This document shows, in pieces, positions 1-9,146 of a DNA stretch of 64,000 nucleotides. The notes below the pieces were generated by a model. The model was not told the DNA's origin. It searched no databases and was given only the letters and a program-made list of their open reading frames with translations. Position 1 is the stretch's first letter. Each line of letters begins with the position of its first letter. The translations under genes and the position numbers were made by a program. Origin of the DNA: Chryseosolibacter histidinae (GTDB lineage: Bacteria > Bacteroidota > Bacteroidia > Cytophagales > Cyclobacteriaceae); NCBI RefSeq assembly GCF_018598225.1, contig NZ_JAHESF010000006.1:186001-250000 (forward strand). The letters are read 5' to 3'.

Positions 1-1100
1 ACTGCTATCGCATAGATCTGACCTGCGCCTACACTCGTTCCAACAGACAACGACGGACTTGGGAAAGGGCCTCCGTCCGCAGTTAACCTGGCCAGTCCGT
101 TCCGGGGATTAGAATCATAAGACTGAAAAGCTCCGGCGATCAGGATCTGGCCATCGCTTTCTATTGCGATCTTGGTTACATACTCATCCGGGCCGCCTCC
201 GGTAGGAAAGCCGGGGTCCCAACTTCCATTGGCATTCAGGCAAATCAAATGACGCACTGAAACGCCATTATAACTTGTAAAAAAACCTCCCAATAAGATC
301 CTGCTATCACTTTTCAAAGCCACTGTGTTCACAGCGTCGTTTGGCCCTGTTCCAATGGTAAAACCTCCATCAAGGCTTCCATTGGCATTCAGGCGCGCAA
401 CGCGATTTCGCCCTGTACCGTTATAACTGGTGAACCCGCCAACGATAACGATCTTTCCATCATTCTGTACTGCGATGTCGGCAACACGGCCATTGGCGCC
501 GGTTCCAGGCGTAAAGCTACCGTCAAGACTGCCGTTTGCATTCAGACGTGTGATCTTGCTCCTCGCGCTGCCATCGAATGTTGTAAATTCACCACCGATC
601 ATGATCTTTTGATCGCTTTGGATCGCAATCGTGGTCACTACATCATTCGCTCCGGTTCCAATTGAAAAAGAACCATCCAGGCTTCCATTGGTATTTAACC
701 GGGCGATACGCGAGCGCGCTGTGCTGCCATACATTGTGAACGAACCTCCGATCACGATCTTTCCGTCAGCTTGCAACGCAACGGTGCTTATATTGTCATT
801 TGCGCCGGTGCCGACGTTAAAGCTGGCATCCAGGCTACCATCTGCGTTCAATCTTGCTATACGGCTTCTAGCCACACCGTGGTAGGTTTTGAAGGCGCCG
901 ACGATGATAATCTTTCCATCGGTTTGTACTGCAACGTCTGTCACTGTGCCATCAGGGCCATCTCCATAACCGAAACCAAGATCTGTTGGGTTGAATGAAG
1001 GATCAATAGCACCGGCCTGCGCATAGGCATCCTGTGAGAATAAAACTGAAATGATTGAAAGGAAGGCAGAGGCCACGACGACAGAGAAACGGAATTGCAT
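1..1100 (-). CDS. Delta-60 repeat beta-propeller protein, secreted, N-terminal part (cut by window edge)
   Basis: An uninterrupted frame runs leftwards from an ATG at 1098-1100 and off the window, giving about 366 visible residues. It starts with a hydrophobic signal peptide (MQFRFSVVVASAFLSII) ending near an AQA cleavage site. About seven repeats of 51 residues follow, each built around D-G-K-I-(V/L)-I-(G/V)-G-x-F, then R-x-(I/V)-A-R-L-N and N-G-S-L-D-x-x-F. These match the delta-60 family, thought to form beta-propellers on the cell surface. At DNA level the repeat is exactly 153 bp: the 'cttccattggcattcag' segment recurs near 223, 376, 529, 682 and 835. The missing C-terminus could carry a T9SS sorting or adhesion domain. 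The plus-strand ORFs here are shadows of the repeats. Family assignment is firm; function is unknown. Confidence 0.85.
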   Translation of the reverse strand, partial: MQFRFSVVVASAFLSIISVLFSQDAYAQAGAIDPSFNPTDLGFGYGDGPDGTVTDVAVQTDGKIIIVGAFKTYHGVARSRIARLNADGSLDASFNVGTGANDNISTVALQADGKIVIGGSFTMYGSTARSRIARLNTNGSLDGSFSIGTGANDVVTTIAIQSDQKIMIGGEFTTFDGSARSKITRLNANGSLDGSFTPGTGANGRVADIAVQNDGKIVIVGGFTSYNGTGRNRVARLNANGSLDGGFTIGTGPNDAVNTVALKSDSRILLGGFFTSYNGVSVRHLICLNANGSWDPGFPTGGGPDEYVTKIAIESDGQILIAGAFQSYDSNPRNGLARLTADGGPFPSPSLSVGTSVGAGQIYAIA

Positions 1101-1226
1101 TAGTTAGAATTTTGGGGCATAATATAGGGTTATAGACGCTTCCCTGCAACGAAAGAAATACCCGCCGGTAAAATAGATGCTTGGCAAGCGTGGAATGTAT
1201 GGCGAAGTGCTTTACAAACAAGCGCC

Positions 1227-1567
1227 CTACCTTATCGCCTTCGGATTTCCCAGCAACGGAATATTCAGCTCCTCAACAAAGACCGTATTGATCTTTTTCT
1301 GGTCGCCACCACAGGCCAGGTTCACGATCTTCACCTGTGACGGCATCACGTTATCTTCTAACTACGCATAACCCCGTTGGCTAAGGAACTCAAATTTGGC
1401 GAAGGACCGGAATCCCGCCAAAGCATTTACTTTCCGCGCCTGGTACTGGACAGAGATATTCGGTCCCAGTCCTTGGGTTCACCACCAGCTGAAACTCAAT
1501 ACGAACCTCTTTTAACCCAGCTTCTCTTGCAATCTTGTGTCGAATCAGACCGCATTGTTTTTAAATC
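1227..1567 (-). pseudogene. Possible decayed coding remnant, unidentified
   Basis: The 528-base gap 1101-1628 has no intact gene. On the minus strand three short frames read like protein but are separated by stops and frame changes. They lie at about 1567-1398 (contains IAREAGLKEVRIEFQLVVN), about 1480-1362 (contains ISVQYQARKVNALAGFRSF) and 1352-1227 (contains KIVNLACGGDQKKINTVF). The first two overlap in different frames, as expected if an indel broke one gene. I do not recognise the family. It may simply be chance coding-like sequence. Confidence 0.3.
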
Positions 1568-1628
1568 CTGGTCAGTCTCTGACGTAAAAGGTAGGATGTC
1601 TGATAGTTAACGGCAGTTCATGAAATAA

Positions 1629-4496
1629 TTATCTCTTCAACACCTTTTTTCTGTGAACTTCCCCTCTAACCCTAAATTCAATAATATACAACCCCGCGGG
1701 AACATTGGCCAGGCTCCATGAGTTTTCATCGATCATCGGGGGCACGGTCCGTATGCCCTGCACGTTGTACAAGCTAAGCGCTGACGCCCGTTCCCCTTGC
1801 GCTTCCACTATCAGCCTGTCGTTCACAGGATTGGGATAAATGTTCACACCTCCTCCCACCTCCTCCACCCCCGTGACAAACGGCGACTGAATAGCATAAT
1901 CCGTGAAGAGCTTGTACGCTCCAGGCTTCAGCACAAAGCTGGAGGGTGTGCTTGTAATGTCAACGGCATGGCCACCCTCATAGTAATCGTACCAGGTGCC
2001 GGTGTGTGGGAAGGACGCTGATACATTCTGATCGGTAACGTCGAAGTTTACCACGACGAGGGTGTTCATGTCTGCTGCCTGTGCTGGCGAGGCTGTATAG
2101 GGAACGTTGCGGAGAATGAGCTGCTTTACCAGGTTGTTGCCGCTGGGGAATTCGGCGTTGCCTGAGGCGAACACGTCGTGTTCTTTTCGGAGGCGGTTCA
2201 GGTCCGCGATGTGTTTGTAAAGGTCATAACGCCGCGCCTCGTTGCGGTAATTCCATCGTACGGGTTTGGGTGACACGCGGCAATTGGAATTATTACTGCC
2301 ATCGGGACACTGATTGATGCTCAGGTCGTAACCCAGCTCGCCGAATTGCCAGAGCATCTTCGGGCCAGGTACGGTATAAAAGATTGTGGCCGCGGCTGCC
2401 ATCCGTTTCAACGCTACGTCTATGGCTTTTGTATCGTGACCGGTGACGGTTCTGCCATACTGAACGTTCTTGTACATCAACCGTTCTTCGTCATGACTTT
2501 CCATGTAGCCCACCAGGTGAGGTACGCTCCAGCCACGGGCTCCGTAATGCACACAGCTGATGTCTGAGTTGTTTGCGTAGCCCATGGTGCTCTCGTTGTA
2601 AGGGTCCGTCATCTTACCCCACAGCATCATTCCTTTTCCTTCGGCGGCGCGGTATTCGGCAAGCTCCTTCTCTTCTGTATTCACCGACAGGTGTTCGAGG
2701 ATCACATAAGCGTTAGGTGAATGCGCCCAGATCTTATCGGCCATGCGTTTCAGTAAAGCGATGCGTGAGGCATCGTAAGCCGACCAGGCATTGACCTCCG
2801 CGCCGGTATCACAATTGGGCGTAGTGCAATAATTCGTTGTTGTAAATCCTTTTGAAAGATCAAAGCGGAACCCGTCGACCTTATACTCATGCAACCAGTG
2901 GTAGTTTACGGTGTCGAGATACTTTTGGGTATAGGAGCTGCCGTGGTTCATGTCGAAGAAAACATTGAACGGATGCTGGGCTGTCTCGTAGAACCATTTA
3001 TTGTCAGCTTGTGGTCTGCCAGCGGTGAAATCGTAATCCATGAGCACGTAAGGATTCGGAAGGTCGTGGTGATTCATGGCGATGTCGAGGATCACTGCCA
3101 CACCCTGCTGATGACAGCGATCAACCAATTCTTTTAGCTTGTTCTTCGTGCCGTAATATTTATCAGGGGCAAACATGAACGTGGGATTATAACCCCAGCT
3201 CTCGTTGCCATTGAACTCCATCACGGGCATCAGCTCGATGGCGTTGATACCTAATCTCTTAAGGTAGCCCAGTGTATCGATCAGGTTCTGGTAGTTACGC
3301 TCTCCATCGGCAAAAAGATCACGCACCAGCAGCTCATATACCACCAGCTTCTCTTTGGCTGGCCTCACGAAATCTGTCGCCTGCCAGGTGTAGGGTTGTT
3401 GTGCCGTCTGCAGCACCGCTACACGATTAAAATACCATTGCTCTTTTTTTGCCCTGGCGGGAAAACTCTTCAGCGAAGGGTAAGCTTTGGCAGGAATGTA
3501 CTGATCGTCCGGATCGAGGATCTTATCCGCATAAGGATCGGCCATGTACACAGACTCGTCTACAAGGTATTGATAAGCGTACTCCTGTCCCGGCACCAAA
3601 CCTGTCAGCTCAAGCCAAAAGTGCTCGCCATCTTTCTTCATGCGGTAAGCGGGGTCGATCTGCCAGTCGGTAAAATCACCGATCACGTACACAGACGTTT
3701 TACCCGGAGCCCACAGGCCTACCGTAGCTTTGCTCGGGTCAGCGCCATAATTAATACCATCAATGATCTCCTGCGGACGCTGCTGCGCCACTGTGGGTGC
3801 CCTGACAATGTAGGTAAATGACGCTGTTTTGGTTTCAGCACCGTTGTTTCCTTCTATCACCACGTTGACCACACCCGGTGCTTCGGCGATGGTATGGACG
3901 TAGCTCAACGACATTGCACCCGCAGCAGTCTGCACGGTTGCGTTATTGATCTTCAAGGTCAGCGTACTGATAGCGGAAGCATTGGCAGTGATGCCGATCT
4001 GTTCACCCTGGTTCTTGAAGACCGGGAACGTGGCAGGTTGGGAAAAATTGACTGTGAAGCCGGTGGCGAATTCGATAAACCGGTCGTTGTCGGTCTGCTT
4101 GCCCCCGTTCCAGTCACGGGTCTTCAGCTTGAGCCCGATCTTTTTGATCTGTGCCGCCGGTTTATTGAAGAACGTTGTTGGTGTGAACGTGATCTGGTAA
4201 CGGTCAGGGTTGATGCTAACGCGCGCTACTTTCGCGGCGTCCTGGGCAGCCGTGGCAGGGTTCACGTTCGTGGGCGCATCACAACTAGACGAACAGCCAT
4301 CGGCGATCCAGGTCCAGATCCACACGGGATTGGTGCTGTTGTCCCACGCCAAGTTATTGAGCGATGTGCCGGTGACGTCAACGGTGATGGTAACAGGCTG
4401 GTCAGCGCGTGGGATGGCGGGAATGGTGGTGACGGTCTGGGCGAATGAAGCGATACTACCCCATAAGATAAAAAACGATTTCAGGAAAAAGCGCAT
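1629..4496 (-). CDS. Secreted GH13 alpha-amylase with N-terminal accessory domain, CBM48-like domain and T9SS sorting domain
   Basis: 955 residues. Order: signal peptide 1-20; an accessory domain about 21-145, close to that of the 6438-7196 protein; an immunoglobulin-like stretch about 150-235; an E-set/CBM48-like domain about 250-330; a GH13 barrel about 385-780; a C-terminal beta domain; and a type A sorting domain about 880-955 (IYPNP start, KKVLKR end). Catalytic residues are D546 in GFRFDLSK (nucleophile), E601 in VILEHL (acid/base) and D669 in ESHDEE; DIAMNH at 471-476 is conserved region I. It should cleave alpha-1,4 glucans outside the cell after export by the type IX system, taking the role of SusG but anchored differently. 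It lies downstream of susE, separated by a terminator and a heptamer repeat, so it may have its own promoter. Exact specificity (amylase, pullulanase or maltogenic) is unresolved. Confidence 0.9.
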   Translation of the reverse strand: MRFFLKSFFILWGSIASFAQTVTTIPAIPRADQPVTITVDVTGTSLNNLAWDNSTNPVWIWTWIADGCSSSCDAPTNVNPATAAQDAAKVARVSINPDRYQITFTPTTFFNKPAAQIKKIGLKLKTRDWNGGKQTDNDRFIEFATGFTVNFSQPATFPVFKNQGEQIGITANASAISTLTLKINNATVQTAAGAMSLSYVHTIAEAPGVVNVVIEGNNGAETKTASFTYIVRAPTVAQQRPQEIIDGINYGADPSKATVGLWAPGKTSVYVIGDFTDWQIDPAYRMKKDGEHFWLELTGLVPGQEYAYQYLVDESVYMADPYADKILDPDDQYIPAKAYPSLKSFPARAKKEQWYFNRVAVLQTAQQPYTWQATDFVRPAKEKLVVYELLVRDLFADGERNYQNLIDTLGYLKRLGINAIELMPVMEFNGNESWGYNPTFMFAPDKYYGTKNKLKELVDRCHQQGVAVILDIAMNHHDLPNPYVLMDYDFTAGRPQADNKWFYETAQHPFNVFFDMNHGSSYTQKYLDTVNYHWLHEYKVDGFRFDLSKGFTTTNYCTTPNCDTGAEVNAWSAYDASRIALLKRMADKIWAHSPNAYVILEHLSVNTEEKELAEYRAAEGKGMMLWGKMTDPYNESTMGYANNSDISCVHYGARGWSVPHLVGYMESHDEERLMYKNVQYGRTVTGHDTKAIDVALKRMAAAATIFYTVPGPKMLWQFGELGYDLSINQCPDGSNNSNCRVSPKPVRWNYRNEARRYDLYKHIADLNRLRKEHDVFASGNAEFPSGNNLVKQLILRNVPYTASPAQAADMNTLVVVNFDVTDQNVSASFPHTGTWYDYYEGGHAVDITSTPSSFVLKPGAYKLFTDYAIQSPFVTGVEEVGGGVNIYPNPVNDRLIVEAQGERASALSLYNVQGIRTVPPMIDENSWSLANVPAGLYIIEFRVRGEVHRKKVLKR

Positions 4497-4526
4497 AGGC
4501 TACGTTCAGCGGTTCGAAGTTTAAAT

Positions 4527-4618
4527 AACGAATACTGAATATCGAACGCCGAATGTTGAAGTTGAGGTGGTCACATCCTTCGGCCTTCGAAATTCGACAT
4601 TCGTTATTCGATATTCAA
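4527..4618. repeat. Heptamer-built palindromic element (CGAATAC family)
   Basis: The left arm (4527-4566) is a run of degenerate 7-mers such as CGAATAC, TGAATAT, CGAACGC and CGAATGT. A loop of about 20 bases follows, then a right arm (about 4585-4618) of complementary 7-mers (TTCGAAA, TTCGACA, TTCGTTA, TTCGATA). It has the same architecture as the other intergenic elements in the window but a different core sequence. It lies between the amylase and the susE terminator. Confidence 0.75.
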
Positions 4619-4621
4619 GCA

Positions 4622-4654
4622 GATAAAAGAGGCTGCCTCTTGCAAGACAGCCTC
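4622..4654 (-). terminator. Rho-independent terminator of the susC-susE operon
   Basis: On the minus strand the arms GAGGCTG and CAGCCTC form a 7-bp stem around a 12-base loop, followed by TTTTAT. It sits 18 bases after the susE-like stop codon and should separate the transporter operon from the amylase gene. Confidence 0.75.
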
Positions 4655-4671
4655 CGGGTTTAGGTTAGGAA

Positions 4672-6420
4672 TTATTGTGGCGTGATGGTGTACTTGTATC
4701 CGGTAATAGGATCGAGTATCATCTCAATTACGTAAGTGCCTGCTGTTACGGCGATATCACTGCCTCCGTATTCCAGGCTTCCATTGGCGCCCGTGTCACC
4801 GAAGTTAGTATCCCAGCCGTCATTGGCCCTGAACTTTATGTTACCATTGAAAAGGGTTATGGTCTTTGTCCACTTGTAACTGCCTTTTCCGCCTACGAAG
4901 GTCATATCATCGTCACTTGCCCAGCCCGCGTCGTTGCCAGTTCTCGCAGATCCTATGATACCCCATGCCATGGGCTCGACTTTATATTTCAGGGTATTGT
5001 AATCCAATGTAATCCGGTAGAATCCACTGGCATCGATCGTGGCGTTGTCTTCGTCATCCTGGGCGAGGTCGCCGGAGATCACGCCGTTGCTCACTGAGCG
5101 GCTTTGTTTTTTAGAGCCCCAGTCTCCCGCCCAATCCTGCACCTGCAGGAACTTAAAACCTTCACCGGTTTCCATATAGGCATAGATCTCGAACACATTG
5201 GTTGCTTTTTTAACAAATTTGACGGAGTTGCCCGGGTTCCAGCCAGCGGAGGTCGAGCCACCTACCAGGAACATATCTGTAGGCGGCGTGAACGCGGTAA
5301 GCTTGAATTTGCCGGTAGCGAAATCAGCCCTTACGAAATAACCTGAGGCATTTTGCACCTTGATGTTATCACCACCGAAAGCGTACTCCGTTCCGGAAGT
5401 GATGGTTGAACCCGTCGAGCTTCCCCAGTTCACGTCCCAGCTTCCGCAGGTCAGCACAAATTTGAACTCTGCATTCGCAGGAATATTGATCAGGGACTCG
5501 AACACACCGCCGCCTTTGTTGGTGAGCTGGATGGCATCTGTACAGTTATTTGACCAGTTGTTCGTGAAAGACCCCACGATGTACAATGTGGGGACATCGA
5601 AAATCTCGAACCACACAAACCGTGTCTCTGGAGCATAGCTGAAGTCATTCACGGTAGCCTGCACACGCCAGAACAACCCGTCGGTGTAAGTGATGCCGTG
5701 CAGCAGCTCGATCAGCTTCTTATGTGTCAGGGTAAGTGTGCTGGCCGTTCCATTGTTGTCAGCGTCCAGGGTGAGCACGGGATTGGCAAAACCGTCAGCA
5801 GTAGTGGCAGCGATCCATTTGTATTTTACAGTTCCCTGTGTGGAAGTGGCTGCTGACCACGAAAACACAACGTTCTGGTTAGGCGTGCGAATCCCGTCCA
5901 GGAAAAGCTTCTGGTTGGGAGAAGGTGCTGCATAGGTGAACTCACCAATGCCGGTTGGCGAAACAGAAAGTTTCAACGCAAAACTGCCTGCTGCCTTTAC
6001 CTTATTCTCTCCGAGCTCGTTAACGGTTTTGGCTTCCACCGTCCAGATAAAATCAGACGTGCCACCGGAAGAAGCAATATTAGATAAGGTGCTCATGGTA
6101 AGCGTGACCTTGGGCGATTTACCTTCATTGTCAGCGTCAACAGCCAATAGCGGTGCCGTGAAGTCGTTGCCCGCTTTGTCCAGCAGGAAACGGTAAGTGG
6201 GCGTACCGCCAAGGCCGGTTTTGGCGGCCTCCCACTCCAGCACAATGGCTTTTTGCGGTGTACCGGGATTCAGTGTAAGCGCGGTGAAGTTGGCGGGAGT
6301 TACCAGCTTGAAGCTGCTGATGGACTCGCCCTTCCCGATATTCTCATTTTCCTCGTTATCGCACGCTGCGAAAACCAGCGTGATGATGCAGAGCTTGAAT
6401 ATATAGTGTAGAATCTTCAT
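4672..6420 (-). CDS. SusE/SusF-family outer-membrane starch-binding lipoprotein
   Basis: 582 residues. The N-terminus ends in a lipobox (LVFAAC, Cys near 19), so it is a lipoprotein, probably surface-exposed. Two SusE-type domains follow (about 35-140 and 150-265; each has an F-T-A-L/K-L-F-x-G start and a 'V-x-F-x-W' strand). The C-terminal half holds three repeated modules beginning L-Y-I-V-G-S-F, M-F-L-V-G-G-S and W-G-I-I-G-S-A, typical of SusE/SusF carbohydrate-binding domains. Its role is to hold alpha-glucan near the SusCD pore. It ends the susC-susD-lipoprotein-secreted-protein-susE run and is followed by a terminator. Confidence 0.88.
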   Translation of the reverse strand: MKILHYIFKLCIITLVFAACDNEENENIGKGESISSFKLVTPANFTALTLNPGTPQKAIVLEWEAAKTGLGGTPTYRFLLDKAGNDFTAPLLAVDADNEGKSPKVTLTMSTLSNIASSGGTSDFIWTVEAKTVNELGENKVKAAGSFALKLSVSPTGIGEFTYAAPSPNQKLFLDGIRTPNQNVVFSWSAATSTQGTVKYKWIAATTADGFANPVLTLDADNNGTASTLTLTHKKLIELLHGITYTDGLFWRVQATVNDFSYAPETRFVWFEIFDVPTLYIVGSFTNNWSNNCTDAIQLTNKGGGVFESLINIPANAEFKFVLTCGSWDVNWGSSTGSTITSGTEYAFGGDNIKVQNASGYFVRADFATGKFKLTAFTPPTDMFLVGGSTSAGWNPGNSVKFVKKATNVFEIYAYMETGEGFKFLQVQDWAGDWGSKKQSRSVSNGVISGDLAQDDEDNATIDASGFYRITLDYNTLKYKVEPMAWGIIGSARTGNDAGWASDDDMTFVGGKGSYKWTKTITLFNGNIKFRANDGWDTNFGDTGANGSLEYGGSDIAVTAGTYVIEMILDPITGYKYTITPQ

Positions 6421-6437
6421 GTAGGTCGATGTTTAGA

Positions 6438-7196
6438 TTACTGGAAGAACACAAGAGAGAATTCATCCGACTGAACGTTGCTGCCAGTGCTTGAAAAACG
6501 GTATTTGATCGAGCGAACCTCGCTGCTGCTGAAGTTGAAGCTGGGCATGATGCGGATATAATGCAATCCGTTGCCGGCATTCACGGTAGCAGCGTTCTCG
6601 ATCTTTCCGATCTCCGCGTTGGCCTCATTGTAGGCCCGGATGGTAACCTTGAAATTGCTCAGCTCATACTTGAGCGCCGGAACTGTGGCGATCGTCTGAT
6701 CGAGGTACAGGGTAACAACATCATCTTTGGTGACTTTGGTCGGGAAAATGCGGTTGACTTTGGGTGTGAACACCAGCGGCTCTACATTGATGAGCACGTC
6801 GGTATCCGACTGCTTGCCATCACCCCAGTCTGCGCTCTTCAGCTTGAGGCCGATCTTTTTGATCTCAGAAGGCGGCTTGGCATAAAAAGCCGACGGAACA
6901 ATTGTAATGGAATACACATTGGCTGACACCCGTGTCATTTTCGCCTTCTCGGTACTGGCACCGCCGGCAGGGTTCACGTTGGTAGGTGCGTCGCAGTTGG
7001 CTGAACAACCTTCGGAGATCCAGGCCCACATCCATACATCGCCGGTATATCCTGCCAGCGATGTGCCCGTAACATCCACGGTAATGGTGATCTCGTCCTC
7101 AGCCGTAAATGAAGGCGGGGCCACTGTAGCTTTGGGTTGAGCATACGCTGCTACCACCCCTGTCAGAAAAAGTATAGGTAATAATAGTCTCTTCAT
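6438..7196 (-). CDS. Secreted PUL accessory protein, DUF4961-like
   Basis: 252 residues with a signal peptide (MKRLLLPILFLTGVVAAYAQ) and no lipobox. Residues about 28-140 resemble the amylase N-terminus: TVDVTGTSLAG, W-x-W-A-W-I-S-E-G-C-S-x-x-C-D-A-P-T-N-V-N-P, then EIKKIGLKLKSADWGDGKQSD. The paired Cys may form a disulfide. The second half (about 145-252) is another beta-rich domain. It lies 17 bases before susE and is clearly co-transcribed with susCD. I infer a glycan-binding or adaptor role because the same module is fused to the amylase; the DUF name is from memory and no biochemical role is known to me. Confidence 0.7.
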   Translation of the reverse strand: MKRLLLPILFLTGVVAAYAQPKATVAPPSFTAEDEITITVDVTGTSLAGYTGDVWMWAWISEGCSANCDAPTNVNPAGGASTEKAKMTRVSANVYSITIVPSAFYAKPPSEIKKIGLKLKSADWGDGKQSDTDVLINVEPLVFTPKVNRIFPTKVTKDDVVTLYLDQTIATVPALKYELSNFKVTIRAYNEANAEIGKIENAATVNAGNGLHYIRIMPSFNFSSSEVRSIKYRFSSTGSNVQSDEFSLVFFQ

Positions 7197-7202
7197 AACA
7201 AA

Positions 7203-7718
7203 TCATTCTTTGGTGAAAGAATACTGATAAGTGACAACTGCTTCCGGTACACCAGCTTTGGGCTGGGTACGGATGAGCTTGAAGATCATCTCTCCATTGT
7301 TCAGCCCTGCAAAAGAGCCCAGCTCGATGCTGGTGCCGCTGCTTCCGGAGAAAGTGATCTTGCTCGGGTAGTTGACATCGTCAACGGACCAGTTACCAGA
7401 TGAAATGCCACTCCCGATGATGTTGGGCGAATTGCCGGCCTGCACGGTAAAGGTTGCAGGCGCATTGCCTGACACGCTGAGCACCAGCTTGAAATCCTTG
7501 AACGCGAAGTCATTGGTGATATCCTGAAGCTGTGCGAAGGACGGAAAGCCTTTGCGCTCTGCGTCATTGTCGCGCTGTACCACTTTGCTGAGGGTCCAGG
7601 TGCCGGCGAGCTTGGGTACAATAGGCTCCCGTGCGCCTAAGGCCGGGAACTCGTCCGGCTGGCAGCACAGCAGCACCAGCGCTATGAGTGTAAATGAAAT
7701 GGATCTATAGTAGTTCAT
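7203..7718 (-). CDS. DUF5004/lipocalin-like lipoprotein of the starch locus
   Basis: 171 residues. The signal LIALVLLCCQ gives a lipobox with Cys near 18 or 19. The mature part is a small beta-barrel-like domain starting P-K-L-A-G-T-W-T-L-S-K-V, the usual opening of lipocalin-like/DUF5004 proteins, and ending with regular strands. It sits between susD (21 bases upstream) and the DUF4961-like protein (6 bases downstream). It is probably a periplasmic or surface accessory of the SusCD complex. The family call rests on the W-x-L opening and context; function unknown. Confidence 0.65.
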   Translation of the reverse strand: MNYYRSISFTLIALVLLCCQPDEFPALGAREPIVPKLAGTWTLSKVVQRDNDAERKGFPSFAQLQDITNDFAFKDFKLVLSVSGNAPATFTVQAGNSPNIIGSGISSGNWSVDDVNYPSKITFSGSSGTSIELGSFAGLNNGEMIFKLIRTQPKAGVPEAVVTYQYSFTKE

Positions 7719-7739
7719 AATTGATGTCGTGTTTGGTGA

Positions 7740-9137
7740 TTAATTACATCCGCCCTGCGGGTTCATGATAAAACCTCTTGTCGACTGCTCCGACGCCGGG
7801 AACTGTAGCACCATGCCGTTACAATCCCAGGGCGCTCCTCTTACAATCACATTTTCACCCAGCACGCCGATGCGCTTGAGGTCATGAACGCGATTGCCTT
7901 CTCCCAGAAATTCCTTCCTCCGCTCCTGCCTTGCTTCGAGTATCACGGTCTCAGCGCTGGGTCCTGACAACAGCGGAACGTTTGCCCTGCCTTTGATCTT
8001 GTTGATGTGATTGGCGGCAGCAGCAAGATTCTGGTTCAGCTCGCCATAACTCTCGGCAGCGATCAGCAGCATTTCAGAAAGGCTCACATGGGTCACATTG
8101 AAATAGGTTGAGTCGAAACGGGTGAACACTTTGGTAAGACCTGTCTTATAAGGTTTCTCGGCCACCCATGATGCACGCTTGTCAGCAGGATTGCTGGTCA
8201 GCAACGCATAGGCTTCGTTGGAGCTGCGGATGGTAGGCGGTGCTATGCCGGCGGTGTTGTTGAGACCGGCCTTCGGATCAGGATTGACTGAACGGTACGA
8301 ATCCCTGAACTGGGTGTTCCTCACATCGTTGGCGCTGGTGCTGATCGTTGCAAAGATAGCCTCCGGTGATATCGTTTTTCCAAAACGTGTGTTGATGTCG
8401 GCAGGCAGCACATAATTGGGGCTTGCGATCACCTCTTCGGCTTTGGCGGCAGCGTTGGTGAAACTATTCATCTGAAAATAGACCCGCGCCAGATAAGCTT
8501 TCGCGGCGAAACTGGTGGCATAGACCCCATTGGTAGGCGGCAGCAGTGTTTCGGCATCGGTGAGGTCTTTGATCACCTGCTCATATACTTCGGCAACAGT
8601 GTTGCGCTGACGGGGTTCGATCTTCGTTGACGTTTTGATCACGATGCCCAGGTGTGAATTATCCTGCGTATAACCGTAGGGCTGGGCGAACAACCTGACG
8701 TGCTCGAAGTGGCACATCGCCCTGATGAACTTGGCCTCGCCTTCAAACCTGTTCTTTTCGGCATCGCTCAGGCTGATGGCATTGAGGTTTTCCAGGATGG
8801 CGTTGGCCCTGCCGATGGCGACATAAGGATCTTTGTAGTATCCTCCCACATCGGAGTTGAAGAAGTCAGAGCTCCTGTTGTACACCTGCACGAGGAAACC
8901 CGTGTTGCCGGAGATGGTGACGTTGTCGGTCAGCAGCTCTGCGAAGCGTTGATTGTTGCCGTTGAATGCGTTGGCGATGACATCGTAAGCGGAGTTCAGA
9001 ACCTCCTGCATATCCTGCGCCGAACGGATGGCATCTTCTTTACGGATCTCGTTGTCGGGCAGATCATTCTCGAGCAGGTCACTGCAGCCGGCAGCGATCA
9101 GCGCACAGACGATGATAATGCTATATAAATTTCTCAT
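7740..9137 (-). CDS. SusD/RagB-family nutrient-binding outer-membrane lipoprotein
   Basis: 465 residues with lipobox (LIAAGC, Cys18). The N-terminal SusD-like region has DLLENDLPDNEI and a conserved TPR core (RFEGEAKFIRAMCHFEHVRLFAQPYG). The C-terminal region ends with E-A-R-Q-E-R-R-K-E-F-L-G-E-G-N-R-V-H-D-L-K-R, the signature of the family. It caps the SusC barrel and delivers oligosaccharide to it. Its start lies 9 bases after the susC stop, so the pair is translated together. The substrate is inferred to be an alpha-glucan from the GH13 and GH31 neighbours. Confidence 0.93.
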   Translation of the reverse strand: MRNLYSIIIVCALIAAGCSDLLENDLPDNEIRKEDAIRSAQDMQEVLNSAYDVIANAFNGNNQRFAELLTDNVTISGNTGFLVQVYNRSSDFFNSDVGGYYKDPYVAIGRANAILENLNAISLSDAEKNRFEGEAKFIRAMCHFEHVRLFAQPYGYTQDNSHLGIVIKTSTKIEPRQRNTVAEVYEQVIKDLTDAETLLPPTNGVYATSFAAKAYLARVYFQMNSFTNAAAKAEEVIASPNYVLPADINTRFGKTISPEAIFATISTSANDVRNTQFRDSYRSVNPDPKAGLNNTAGIAPPTIRSSNEAYALLTSNPADKRASWVAEKPYKTGLTKVFTRFDSTYFNVTHVSLSEMLLIAAESYGELNQNLAAAANHINKIKGRANVPLLSGPSAETVILEARQERRKEFLGEGNRVHDLKRIGVLGENVIVRGAPWDCNGMVLQFPASEQSTRGFIMNPQGGCN

Positions 9138-9146
9138 GATGATCTT

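Noticed and set aside
430-998. Short plus-strand open frames in the first kilobase
   Set aside because: They repeat every 153 bases because they are the complement of the delta-60 repeats, whose minus-strand frame is open throughout.
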